A stretch of 64,000 nt of DNA from Nemopilema nomurai (lineage: Eukaryota > Cnidaria > Scyphozoa > Rhizostomeae > Rhizostomatidae), in contig ML133455.1 in assembly GCA_003864495.1 (NCBI GenBank), positions 434,001 to 498,000 on the forward strand, in the 5' to 3' direction. Below the pieces are notes generated by a model. That model ran no database searches and was not told the DNA's origin. It saw only the letters and a program-made list of their open reading frames with translations. This document shows positions 53,237 to 64,000 of this stretch, piece by piece (within the stretch, counting starts at the first letter, position 1; the number at the start of each line of letters is the position of its first letter). The position numbers were made by a program, and so were the translations under genes.

Positions 53237-53586
53237 GTAAGAAATTGAACTTTGAAAGGTTTTATAAATATTATGATTTCTTTTCTTTGCACCAATCGGA
53301 TTTAAGGAAAGACGCGGCTTCAATGTGTTGCCCTGAGAATCATCATGTCTCAATTATTTGAGGCTTGCCATGAGCTGGAGTACCAAGTGGTAGCAGGGTA
53401 GGTCAGTGACGTAGAAGCTAGGGACCAGAGGGGCATCACCCCGCCCCACTCTTTTGAAAACTACGCAAAGGTGCCCAGAGGGACAAAAAAAAGGGGGGGG
53501 GAATAGATCTACTGTCTGTTGGCACAATGAAGGTTTCGTCGGCAAATGATGAAATTTGAGACTGTCTTGTTTTGTTTTACTTTTAG

Positions 53587-53638
53587 CGCATTTTCGGAGA
53601 ACACGTGAAAGATTACAGGATGGAAGATTATTACCAAG
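53587..53638 (+). CDS. probable exon of unidentified plus-strand gene
   Basis: Strong acceptor TGTTTTACTTTTAG and donor GTAATT. Phase-0 reading RIFGEHVKDYRMEDYYQ plus one base joins 53883 in frame. Confidence 0.45.
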
Positions 53639-53882
53639 GTAATTAACCTTTTAATGCCAAGGAAATTCACTGCTCTATGTTAGTTAGTGTGAAGTCTTTT
53701 AAAAATTTGCCAATAATATTTGTTGGAACTGTAAATATAGAATTGAGCCAACCCTCAGCCCGACCACGCCTTAAAGCCACACCCTACTGTCGGCTCCCTA
53801 AATATTGTTTGTAACTTCGCCCCTGAAGTGCCCCTTCATTATTCAAAATGTGCCTCTAACCTGATCTTCCCCCACTTTTCAG

Positions 53883-53956
53883 ATATTTTCTACTTCTCTG
53901 GGAAGGGGAAAGAAGAAGTAAAAAGATTCGAGCTGAGACGTTCCTGGATTGATTAG
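53883..53956 (+). CDS. probable last exon of unidentified plus-strand gene
   Basis: Acceptor CCCCCACTTTTCAG. Continues the preceding exon as DIFYFSGKGKEEVKRFELRR then SWID and TAG. An alternative frame (YFLLLWEGERRSKKIRAETF) also stays open to a TGA, so the reading frame is not certain. Family not recognised. Confidence 0.45.
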
Positions 53957-56900
53957 CAAATGATTAGACAGAAGAGACTTGGACATAACTTGATTGGCGG
54001 AAAACAGAAATTTGTTCATGTGGTGACAGCCAATGTCAGAATCTGACAAGTAGTTGGAAAGCCGTGAGAATTTTGTAGTTTTGCGGCCCCGTTCAATTTT
54101 CGTCTCTCCTTGTTAGCTGAAACTGTAAGGTGAAGGCCATAGGTACATGAGAATTCTTAACTTTTGTTTTTAGGAATCCTTAACTTTTGTAAATAAGAAT
54201 TCTTAACTTGCTTTTGCGCTACACAACATTTGCCGGGCTCTGGCACCTTGCGCAATGCGTAAAATTGGCAAAGATTATAGTTTTAGAGCAAGCCTTGACT
54301 GAATTCATTGATAACTTGCTTTTTCGGTGTAGCCAATTCTTCACATCATTGACATTCCAGTCCGAAGACATTTTACATTTTTTCAAAAATCAAAATTACG
54401 TGGTCAGCCTCGCTAAAAATGTTTCTCATGAGCCACCACTGCTTATGGTTCGTATTCAGAAAGGGTGTGCGGGACCTTTCAACTCTCTCTCTCTGTACGG
54501 TATCTATTTGTGGGATGATGGACGGCCTCTAAGTTGTCTTAGAAACAGCAAACCGCTATTAGTCACTTTTTAATAAGGTTTGCGAAGGACGTAAAAGTTT
54601 GTGTTGACGTTAGGGCCTATATTGAACAGTCTGTGTATTTTTACAAATGCACGTTTCACATGGAAGCAGCCATAAACATCGCAAGAAGCAAAAGAGCACG
54701 AATGCCAGTTCACTTTAAAACGAGTGAAGTCATATTGCGTACACAAGCTTTGTTTATAACCCAAATATTAACAATCTTCTTGCAGCAGCCTCGTAAAGTA
54801 GGATAATGAAAACTCTAGAGTGAAAACGAGGTGCTTCTCATGTGGTACCACAAAGATGTGCAGCCTTGACAACTGTGGAGGAGCATGGCTCCCTTTATTC
54901 CAGACCCTGCGTTTAAAGAATCAAAAATTAAGAATGATGTCAATTTCTTGTTTGATGAAAATTTGGAATGACGTCAATTTCTTGTTTGATGACAATTTGG
55001 AATAATGGCAATTTCTTGATGTCAACTTCAGGGTATCGATTTCATGTTCAATGTTCTGAACACAGCCTTTGTGTATGTATTTATGCCCTGATACCATTAT
55101 ATTCTAGTAAGCATATCAAATCTGCATTCTTCTTTCAACTGAGTCATCCTCGATGCAGATGTTGCCTGCTTTATTATACAAAAATAGTTTGTGTAATTAT
55201 GAACAACTTACTCTCACAGACTCCAGCAACGATTCTAATGTTCAGAGATACATATGCAAGAGTGGCGGATCCCCAAATAAATGCTACCGAGTCTGTAATT
55301 TGCTGCAAAATATAAGCGAGTAAGAAGGCGTCCAAGTTGTGACAATATCTAAAGCTTTGAATATCGTCATTTCTATCCTCCATTCTAAGTATAATGCTCA
55401 AAACCTGTCTCAAATATTGATTGAATTAGCACCCGCTTTCAGAATATCATATTTGAAGGGCTGCGATTTTAAACTAGATTTTCTGTTCAAAGCCACCTGC
55501 TTTGTATGACAAATTCTTCTAAATTATTCGTCGAAAAAGTCTTTCATAATGTCGTTTGAAAGAAAATTACAGGTTTCTTCGATAATTCAATTCTACTCGA
55601 CTAATCTTTTTTGACGCAGGCTATTAGTCTAAATTGTTGAGCGGTTTCTGCTTCACGCTATCTTTTGGGAGTCAATAAAGGTTAACCATGAATGCTATGA
55701 TCATTGAAAATAGTTTATTATTTCGTGAATGTGTGACCTGTCGATGCAACTGACCCTGCTAGCAATGCCTTAGGCCTTACCCTATAAACATGAGATGAAA
55801 TCAGCAACATATACTTCATAAAACTATTTTGCTAAGAACTTAATGCAAAAATAATCAACTCGACAAGGCAATAATTGGTAAAGAGATCTAACTGTACAGT
55901 AACCCAACTATAGAGCTTTAAAGGTAGCATTGAGCATAAAGGTAATTAGTTTTGGCAGTATCAGTTAATTGCGTCACAGGATAGACGTATTGTGTTGGTA
56001 TGAAACGAAAAAGCATCTTGATAAACACCTGATAAGAGTCCTCAGGCATCTTCATATTCAAAAGTGCATAACTGAATCCAGTCGGACAATAGATATGATC
56101 AGTTTTTATTTATAACCTTGCTTGACTGCGATATCACGAAAGTATTGATCTATTGAATAGGTTGTTAAAAACGAGAAAAGTATTTTCATTAATCGGAATG
56201 GCAACATTATCAGTCTATTGAAACAGTTTTTAGCCATTGTCACTGCTGAATGAAAAGTAGTTAGTTAGGTAGCCAGACAACTACCTCAGATAGACAGGCT
56301 GAAATTCAAGGTAATAAACTTAAACTCAACTTACACAATGCCTAGGTTGATAGACTTTTCAGCATCAATATATTCTCATCTGCCACTTCCTGCCTTGCAT
56401 CAGCACAGAGTCCAGAAAAAGTTAAAACCTTATTCCAGCTGCAATTTTTATAATTCAACCCTTCCTCGTCACCAACGTAAAACAATTCTTGTTTCAATTA
56501 CTTTCATTGTTTATAATAAAAATTGCTAATAAACCTTCGTCAAATATGACATTAACAGGCAAAACCTTTCTCTGTCTCCCAGCCGTGAAGCCGTCAATTT
56601 CTTTTGGACTCTGCATTAGCAGTTTGACAGTAGAACATGTATTATGTTTGTATTATCACAATTGACGTTTGCCTACGCAGAAGCGTTTTTGCGAAATCAT
56701 ACTATTTTGCACCATATTATTCTGCACAATTTCTACACCTATCATCATTTCACCTGGTGAAATTCACCATTTAACCAGTGCCCCTCTTCTGTCTGCATGG
56801 CTGCCTTCTGCCTACTTCTATCCACACTAAGGTTACGTTTCCGCAAACTGCTTTGAATTGTTTCACATGGAACAGTTCCTATTTGGTACGGTTATGACTG

Positions 56901-58614
56901 CACACCAAAGGTTCCCAAATGACTGGAACGTAGCATCAGGCTGATAAGATTTTGCACGTTGATTTAACGTGATCGAATTTGCATTTCAAGGCTATGTTCG
57001 ATAAAGAGAACATAATTTCCCGGAATCACCACAAAACATATCCTGAGAAATATATTGTTGCCAGTTTAAAGCTCTGTTTCAAAGTGAACGCAGTGGCTCA
57101 AGGTTACTAAGCTAGTTGGAACTGTTACAAAAATTCTGAATAAGTAAATGTCTATACAAAAAGCTGCAAAGTCTGAATTTAGTGAAACCCCCTTATCGAT
57201 GCATGTTTGAAAGTGCCTAGAGGTTGTTTTATTCTCAACTTCCAATATTCAGCTTCACTTTATCATAGGTCATATATAAGTCATTGAGCAACATTTTGTA
57301 TCAAAACCAGCTTTAATGAGAGTAAATGTTTTCTTCAAAGTAATATTGTTGAATACGAATTTAATTTAAACGGCCTTGTTTGAAAGCCACTTTTAGTTTT
57401 TATATTACAGAATCCTAACAAACACACGCGGGCATGCATAAAGGAAAGTTCAGTTGAATTAAACAGGAAAAGAGATGACTGTGAGTTGTAGCACCCGCAA
57501 AGCACAATGGGATATTCAAGTCTAGCTTTGATGAATTGTTATTAAGTAAACCAAATTAAGGAATAGCCTCTTCATTAAAATTCAATCAAGAAATTGTCGT
57601 TTTTGCCATTGATTTGAATCCATTGGTGATCAGGCTTTTTGTAGGTTGCCGATAAAAGACAGGACGCCCAGCTTTGTCATAGCAATACGACACAACCTAC
57701 ACATCCCTGTCCATCAAGCATGTATCGCCTTTGTTTTATCAAAATAGAATTGTCTCTGTCACTCCATGTGAATAAGTAAATCTCTTCAAGACGACTGAAG
57801 AGGAAACCCTTTCCGTACCCAGTCAAGGAAAAGATGAAGTGAGAATTTTTATTCATGGTCCGTCTGTGTAGTCTAAAATCAAAATACCATGCTGCAAGAT
57901 CTTTTGTAGAGGAGGGTATTCCCTTTCCTGTATATTCGCACTACATAGGACCAAGGTGCCCGTAAAATGCCTAAAGCTAGCGAGGGTGATAGGGGAGGTT
58001 CAATACGTCAACCAATAAAACATGTAGCGATAGGTGAACTGTGACAGATATAAATTTTGGCTATAAGTTTAGACTTCAATAGGTTTTGGTGCACCCTTCA
58101 CAAATTTCAAGCCATGCTCTTTCTTGCACTGCACAGGCGTAAAAGTCTTGTTAAAAATAAATTCTTGTCTGCGATTTTTTTTATTTTATTGGAAGGGAAA
58201 CCCCTATGGACTCATAAAAGACCAATGCTAAAATAAAAACCATAATCTTAAGGAACATATTCACCTGCCATTGCTATCATAATTTTGAAGAAAACTTTAG
58301 TTTGCCTCTCGATTCTCGGCTGCAAATGAAAACCTGCAGGTATGGCATTTTGTGTTTAAATCCGCATCAAATATTTATATCATGCACGCATTTCCTGTCT
58401 TACACAGGTCTACCTCCCCAGTTGGAATGATCGCTGAATCCTGTTAGCTTTAAAGGGTCATTTGATGCCTGCACCACCTGGCTGCATAACTCAGTCAAAG
58501 GTATGATCCGGATTTCCATCGTGTTGCATAACACTAATTTTAGTCAATATTGAAAGTTCATAATTACTCTTCATTATTTACATCCTTCTAGATTGCGATT
58601 TTCCAGCAGCAGTG
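53957..58614. other. intergenic DNA
   Basis: No supported gene. A 121-codon frame at 54208-54573 (+), with LLFRCSQFFTSLTFQSEDIL, matches no family I know and has no splice context. A short tandem repeat is at 54933-55018. Confidence 0.4.
54933..55018. repeat. 34-bp tandem repeat, 2.5 copies
   Basis: AATGA(T/C)GTCAATTTCTTG TTTGATGA(A/C)AATTTGG at 54933, 54967 and, partial, 55001. Confidence 0.9.
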
Positions 58615-58652
58615 ATGATCAGTGCAAGAGAATTGATTCAGATAGCCTTTAT
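58615..58652 (+). CDS. Cys-loop receptor exon 1 (start)
   Basis: ATG at 58615 opens the signal peptide MISARELIQIAF; donor GTAAGT. An acceptor-like TTTTCCAG just upstream (58605-58606) may mark a 5' UTR intron. Confidence 0.75.
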
Positions 58653-61600
58653 GTAAGTTGAAAACGATTTTCCAATTACGAAACTAGCTAAATGTTTTTA
58701 ATGAATGCTGGCATATCCGCCCACTATTATCGTTTAAATTGTTTCTGAGTTTATGCTGAGTTCACGTTCTATCCCTGTTTGTGCATTACCGACAGATGCA
58801 GACTAATATTCCATTCACAGTAACTCGACGGGGGCATTCTGCTCTACTCAGACAAACCATTGAACAACAAGCATAAAAATTTCTTTGGTATAATTCTGAT
58901 TTATAAGATATTGCACGTTCAACAAGGCGCCTATGGCTCCATCATCGAGATCATTTTTAGTTCTAACATGGTCAGGTTGTTTGGCATGTCAGAAAGATAA
59001 ACCATAAACTACTACCATGTATGACAATTGCGTATTTGCAAATAACACAACCGTTTTTACACCGAAACCTCTTCAAGTAAAACCTTGTGCAAGTTTTGAT
59101 GGTGTCGTTTTTGTATGGGAATAAGACCTTAAAATAAACTGATGCGCAAGAATCTTGTCTAGATTTCTATATTTACATAAATCTTTGTATTGAACTCTTA
59201 ATTTAGAAGCCTTGTACAGCAATGAGTACATCAAAGCAAGCATTATATTACCATTTGTTGGTCTCATTCAGTTCATTTTCACTCTTTGGATTTCAATCAT
59301 CACTCCTTCGATTTCAATTTTTGCACAGTCATATGCAAAGAGGGCACAAAGCAAAACAAAATTGTAAACATGAGCTGATCTCTAACAATTATATTGCGAA
59401 AACAAACGATGACGATGAATCGAAAATTTGTGCTTCAACTACAAAGAACTCTACTTATGACTGAAGCTTCAAACGTCCTGATGATGTTTTTATTAGAAAA
59501 AGGAAAACGTTCTTAATTTTCTTGCAAATAAAGTAATTTGTGCATTAAATAATTAAAAAAACCGTGGAGATTTATCTTTACAATCTTAACTGGAAATCTC
59601 TATGGAATCAGTGAAACATAAGCCTAATTATTATTTTAAAGTATGAATGTATGAATACTATTGCATTAGTATGATTAGTATTACTGTTAAGGACCAATAT
59701 TTTGGCAAGCAAAACTAGAAACTGCTGGTATCTTGCAATAAGAGCTGAGATATTTTGCTTTAAAATCAAATTGCATCATCAATTTTAAATTAGATGCAAC
59801 AGCTTTGTAAGACCACAAAACTAGAATTAAATATCAACCAGAGCTAAAAATTCAGTTTCATGTCCTATTTGCTTAACAAGTTATGTTATGTAAACTTTTT
59901 GCAAAGAAGAATTAGGCCATCACGTGTAAACTTGCCTTTTTTGAAGAATTATACTTTCACATTAGCGAAACATCCTTCTTTGTGACTAAGCTAGACAACG
60001 TTAATTCTTTTGAGGCATTTTGTACAAAGCTAAATGCATTCTTTTTAGATCTTATTATCTAAACTATGTTTATGGTGCATGGAATTTAACAAAGACTGAC
60101 AGCTTACTCAGCAAATTAAAGCAAGGCTACGATAGCTCAATGGTACCAGTCGAAGATGGTAAGTGAATGTAGGGTCATTGTCTCTAGATGGAATATTGGG
60201 CCTTGAGAGGGTGATATCTCAGTTCATGTGGTTTCTGACAGCCATTTGCCAATCGATTTTGTTGCCAAAGGGCATAATCTTTGCTAGGCTAATAATAGTG
60301 TGAATAGTTGCAATGGTAATGATTGACTTATGCTAGAGACCTGCTTAATATTTAAATTTCTCATTAATAATTGACGGACAACATTTTCACCGAGTAGTAT
60401 GTTCCAACTATCTATTATAACAATGACAAAGAATAGTGAAAACAGCTTTTCATTTGACACTCCTCAGAGTATGCAAATGTTGGAAAACAACCGTTAGTCC
60501 GACAAATAAATAGTCAGTTGCGGATCAAAAACAGATGATGTGGTAGAAAGAGCGTACGATTGGCTGTTAATCCCTGATCAAAAGATGAATGAATGAAAAA
60601 CTTTATCGTGCAAGCTTCGTTGTCCAATCCTTAGAAGTAGGGTTCTCTTAATACAGCATGCTGTATGTTGTCAAGTAAAAAACAAACAAACAGAAGGAGA
60701 AATGAATGTTTAGGAAACTGTTCTGGCCTTAGCATTGGCATTCCCGTGTCTTCTTGTAAGCTAGCTTTGTAAAGATAGACAAAGTCTAATTTTGTTGTCG
60801 GGTAGAGAGAGGTTGCTTTTAGAAAACATAATTCGAATATGACCCGCACGTTAAATGAACTGCGACACCAGGAAAGTAGTAAGTATTTCTAAAGCCTCTT
60901 CTTTCTCTTCTTCTTTGTTTGGTGCAAACAACAAACAGGATTCTCCCTAGGATAAATTTATCTCCTGCACCGTGAAAAACATGCCTACACGAGTGTAGTG
61001 GAAATGGTTCAACTTGGCGTATGTCGCATAGTACATCTCGTATACCTGATTAATCAGTATTAAATAGGACACCTGTGCTCGTACATTGTATTTTGCTTCT
61101 TTGTTTAGAATGCAATGACCTAGTTTTGTTTCTCTGTCACCAGCCGTTCTTCGAGTACTGTTTGCATTCCAGGTGCACCCGTGAATGTCACAGTTCAGAT
61201 TTCAATATTAGACATGTTTCCATATCAATCCATACATATGGTAAGAAGCATTTAGCCCTTGGCAACTTGACCCCAGTTCAGTAGAACCTTTTCAACCGAT
61301 GGCTATACTTGACATTAATATTTGATGACAAATATTTGATTTCTGCGCGTTTGTCAGACTTTTTAAAATTCAATCAGAAAATAACGCTGGGAAAACAGTA
61401 ATGGGCTCAATCATTTAAATCAGTATTTGATTGTTTTTGCATGAACATCAATCTCCATATATGTAGATAGGTTGTAAGAAAGCAATGTTCTTTAGCTACA
61501 GATGTCACTGTGGACTTCTCCTTAACAGCTATACAGGTTTTCCCTTCCCCAGCACGAGATCTATAGTTATAACGGGAGTTGTCATCTTCACTTTAACGTT

Positions 61601-61981
61601 TCACTGCTCAAGATCCTAATGCTCTTGATACGTTTGAAGTGGCTTCAAGTTTCTCGACTATACACAAACTCTTACATTTACCCTTAAGTAGAGGCATTTT
61701 TCCAGCTCCTACGCGCATAGAAACTACAGTTTACTTTTCTGAGACATTTTTTATGTTTTCAAGCATTACAGCGCTGATTTCTGCTTGACGATGCGTTGGC
61801 ATGACTACAGACTTGCTATTAACCAGACTGATAACGAGAATTTCGTGCCACTTGGAGGCCATCAAATTTGGAAGCCCGACATTTACTTTCCTAATGGCAG
61901 ACAAGGTCAGCTGCAGAAGATTCCCGAAGGTGCCGAAGGAGCACACATCTACCTGAATGGGACAGTGATCTACTTTCAAAG
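58615..61981 (+). CDS. Cys-loop ligand-gated ion channel subunit, GABA-A/glycine-receptor-like (5' four exons)
   Basis: Pentameric plasma-membrane channels opened by a neurotransmitter. Four exons join in frame into 144 residues: a signal peptide (MISARELIQIAFISYYLNYV, probable cleavage after YGA), an N-terminal helix (LLSKLKQGYDSSMVPVEDGG), first beta strands (APVNVTVQISILDM), then DFCLTMRWHDYRL and the family hallmark WKPDIYFPN (W108-P110-D111) in the ligand-binding domain. Four N-glycosylation sites are visible (NLT, NVT, NQT, NGT). The spacing resembles anion-channel subunits more than nicotinic receptors, but the pore helix that decides ion selectivity, the Cys-loop itself and the transmembrane part lie beyond the right edge. 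Ligand cannot be told. Confidence 0.9.
60049..60158 (+). CDS. Cys-loop receptor exon 2
   Basis: Acceptor GCATTCTTTTTAG. Completes the signal peptide (SYYLNYVYGAW) and gives LLSKLKQGYDSSMVPVED; compare LLxxLLxGYDxxxRP in the family. Donor GTAAGT. Confidence 0.9.
61173..61240 (+). CDS. Cys-loop receptor exon 3
   Basis: The usual 68-nt second domain exon of this family: GAPVNVTVQISILDMFPYQS then IHM. Acceptor TTTGCATTCCAG, donor GTAAGA, ends in phase 0. Confidence 0.92.
61764..61981 (+). CDS. Cys-loop receptor exon 4
   Basis: Starts after TATGTTTTCAAG to keep phase 0: HYSADFCLTMRWHDYRLAIN, then NFVPLGGHQIWKPDIYFPNG and ending GTVIYFQ with a split Arg codon before GTATGC. Confidence 0.92.
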
Positions 61982-64000
61982 GTATGCAACAACATTGACT
62001 ATGTCACTTGTGAAATCAACGATTTTCATTTCTACTGGAAGTTATACAACTTCTAAAATTTTCAAATTGACGTGATTTTTACAATGCTTTGACGAATAAG
62101 GATTTGGGAGGTTATTACTGCACAACGAAATGGTATCTTGAAGTTTTGTCACCAACGTATTCAAGTAGTAGCATAAATAGAACAGGATTATCATTTTGCC
62201 AAGTAAATAAATTTGATGATTATTATTTCCAATTTTCAACAAGTGTTGGTCAAGAATTTTCACCATGTTAAGCATATCAAGTCATTTATTTACTAAAAGA
62301 CTTGATGATGAGGATTTACAATCTATTGCGAGAGTTGTATTAACTTTTTTGCTAAAACTATAATTTGACATATCCACATCTTTTTGTAACAGTCAATTTT
62401 TTAACTATAAGTTGATGCGATTTGCAAGAAGTCTACCATGTCTTTCATGGGGTTGTAGACTAAGATTTCTAAAAATTTCAAAAACTTGCTATCCGTCTGC
62501 TAGTTGTCGTGCAATGCTCACTAGAAACATGGTTCAGCTACGATCTCTGTTTGAAGTAAAGCCGTTTAAGAAAGGGTGGTCTACTTACTTTCATGCTGAG
62601 CGTACGCGAGAAAGGATGTTAAATTATAATGCTATTCGCAGTGCTTTGGTAAGCTAAATTCCTCTCATCCATGAATAATATTAGGTAAGGCGTTTGTTAC
62701 TCATGACAACAAGTGAAACTTCTCACGTGCCCGGTCTTTTCTGCCACAGATGACAAATAGATTGCTCTTCGCGCCACGAAAATAGATTTCCCAACGATGA
62801 AGCATGCTTCAAGGTGTTATAAGAGATTTTCCTGTAGTTGCCCTAAGGTTAAAAACCAACTTGATTCTAAACATAGATATGCAATGAGCCATTGAAAGGT
62901 AAAAAAGGCGATAAAGGCGCCATTTAAAGGTTAAACGGCGTTAAAGGCGTCTGATTCAAAGATGTCGGGTTTAGCGAAGGCCCCAATGTACACGCGTTTC
63001 GAATGCATATGTAATTACATTGAGCGTCAAAGGGCTAGGTTATTGAGAGTAGTCCATTAAACTTGAGACTTAGCTGAAGATAAAGTTGTAATTCGATTTT
63101 AACGTTCTCTCAACTTGAGAACAATTTTTGCTAAATTTCAAGAGCATATTAATTCGCTGACCGGCTGGTCAATACTGTAAAAACGTTGCTCAGCGAAATA
63201 ATGACGGGAACATTTTGGCTGCGATCAGTACTTATCTCTTTGGTCTGTTCTCGTCGACATACCTCTTTGACTTACCTTGAGGCGTGTGAAAGTCATGTTT
63301 CGTCGATTCTGGCTTCGATAGCTCCTTAGACATAACATCCAGCCTCAGTTTCATTAGTCGATTCCCAGCCTCTCTTTCTACGCAGCTATTGTGTTTGTCG
63401 GAGAACTTGAAAAAGTCGTAAGACTAAACTATGGCTTTCATGCAGAAAAGGGCTCGCAAAGCGACAGTGAAACGCAAGCTTTTATAAAATCCGAACGCCA
63501 GAGGTTTGAATTTAGGCCTACTGCTGGTAACAGCCCTAATTTAGAAAGCGCTATAGTCTCAAGCTGGTGTGAGAGGCTGGAATTGCGTCATTGCAGGCAG
63601 CAGGCAGCGATCGGTACAAATTACGTTGATTTTGATAGTAAATATGTTTGCCTGATTTTCAGCAAGTATTCCGTTTTACTTATTACATACGAGGCACGGT
63701 TTTCTGTTCACTACTCTAGTGACTTGTGTAGTCTTTTAAATGCAAATTTCCACTTACTGACATGATTTTGATTTCGTTTTCCTAACCCTAAGCAAAAATT
63801 GTAGTTCATATACAGCAATCTCTAGCATTTTTGGCTTGAGTATATTAATGACGTCACGATATCTTCGGTGCCTTTAGCTGGGCAAACATAAGGAGATCAG
63901 GTAATCAAACATTTTGCAATGTCTTGATTGAGCAAGGCACCTGCAGGTGCTTTTTGCTATTGCATGAAATGTTGAGTTGGAAAGAAAAAGCAGAATATTG
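61982..64000. other. intron of the Cys-loop receptor up to the window edge
   Basis: No segment with the Cys-loop pattern (C.....FP.D...C) was found. A frame at 63391-63765 (124 codons, after a good acceptor TTTCTACGCAG) stays open but does not fit the receptor phase or family. Confidence 0.45.

Noticed and set aside
54208..54573. 121-codon plus-strand frame
   Set aside because: No recognisable domain, no supporting splice sites, and no homologue I know. Kept as a note only.
60118..60158. tRNA-like phrase TAGCTCAATGGTA
   Set aside because: It lies inside a Cys-loop receptor exon and no cloverleaf can be formed around it.
63391..63765. 124-codon plus-strand frame after a good acceptor, as a possible next receptor exon
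   Set aside because: The phase left by the previous receptor exon gives a stop after a few codons, and the sequence lacks receptor motifs.

Overview
This is a eukaryotic nuclear window. Coding sequence is cut into many short exons by GT...AG introns, non-coding DNA is AT-rich and full of microsatellites and decayed transposons, and there are no operons. The protein families (a metazoan-type XPF, a Myc-like bHLH-zipper factor, a pentameric ligand-gated channel) point to an animal. The style (divergent Myc, divergent Cys-loop receptor, pentanucleotide arrays, short GC-rich repeat elements in AT-rich DNA) suggests an early-branching animal, most likely an anthozoan cnidarian such as a stony coral. 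The species assignment is inference.

Layout. Bases 3-419 (+) hold the C-terminal end of an unidentified gene entering from the left. From 31,130 down to 2,260 on the minus strand runs a nearly 29 kb ERCC4/XPF gene, which I resolve into 30 supported exons plus one uncertain linker exon. Its 8.2 kb intron (10,700-18,864) contains, on the opposite strand, a complete intronless Myc-like bHLH-leucine-zipper gene (13,122-14,540). XPF shares a 282 bp head-to-head promoter region with EXOSC6/MTR3 (+; exons 31,413-31,587 and 31,786-32,446), an RNA exosome subunit. Past EXOSC6 the minus strand carries 3' exons of two related genes of unknown function (33,220-37,201 and 44,339-48,458), whose last exons are clearly paralogous. 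At 53.2-53.96 kb (+) are probable final exons of another unidentified gene. From 58,615 to the right edge (+) are the first four coding exons of a Cys-loop receptor (GABA-A/glycine-receptor-like), from signal peptide to the WxPD motif; the rest lies beyond the window.

The remaining sequence is intron and intergenic DNA with two decayed LINE reverse-transcriptase fragments, a pair of inverted-repeat MITE-like elements, two pentanucleotide arrays and several short tandem duplications. Conserved frames break by exactly one base in EXOSC6 exon 2 and XPF exon 3; uncorrected sequencing indels are the simplest explanation. The genes do not form a pathway. The notable arrangements are the XPF-EXOSC6 bidirectional promoter, the Myc-like gene nested inside XPF, and the tandem pair of unknown genes. 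I found no clearly new molecular system.
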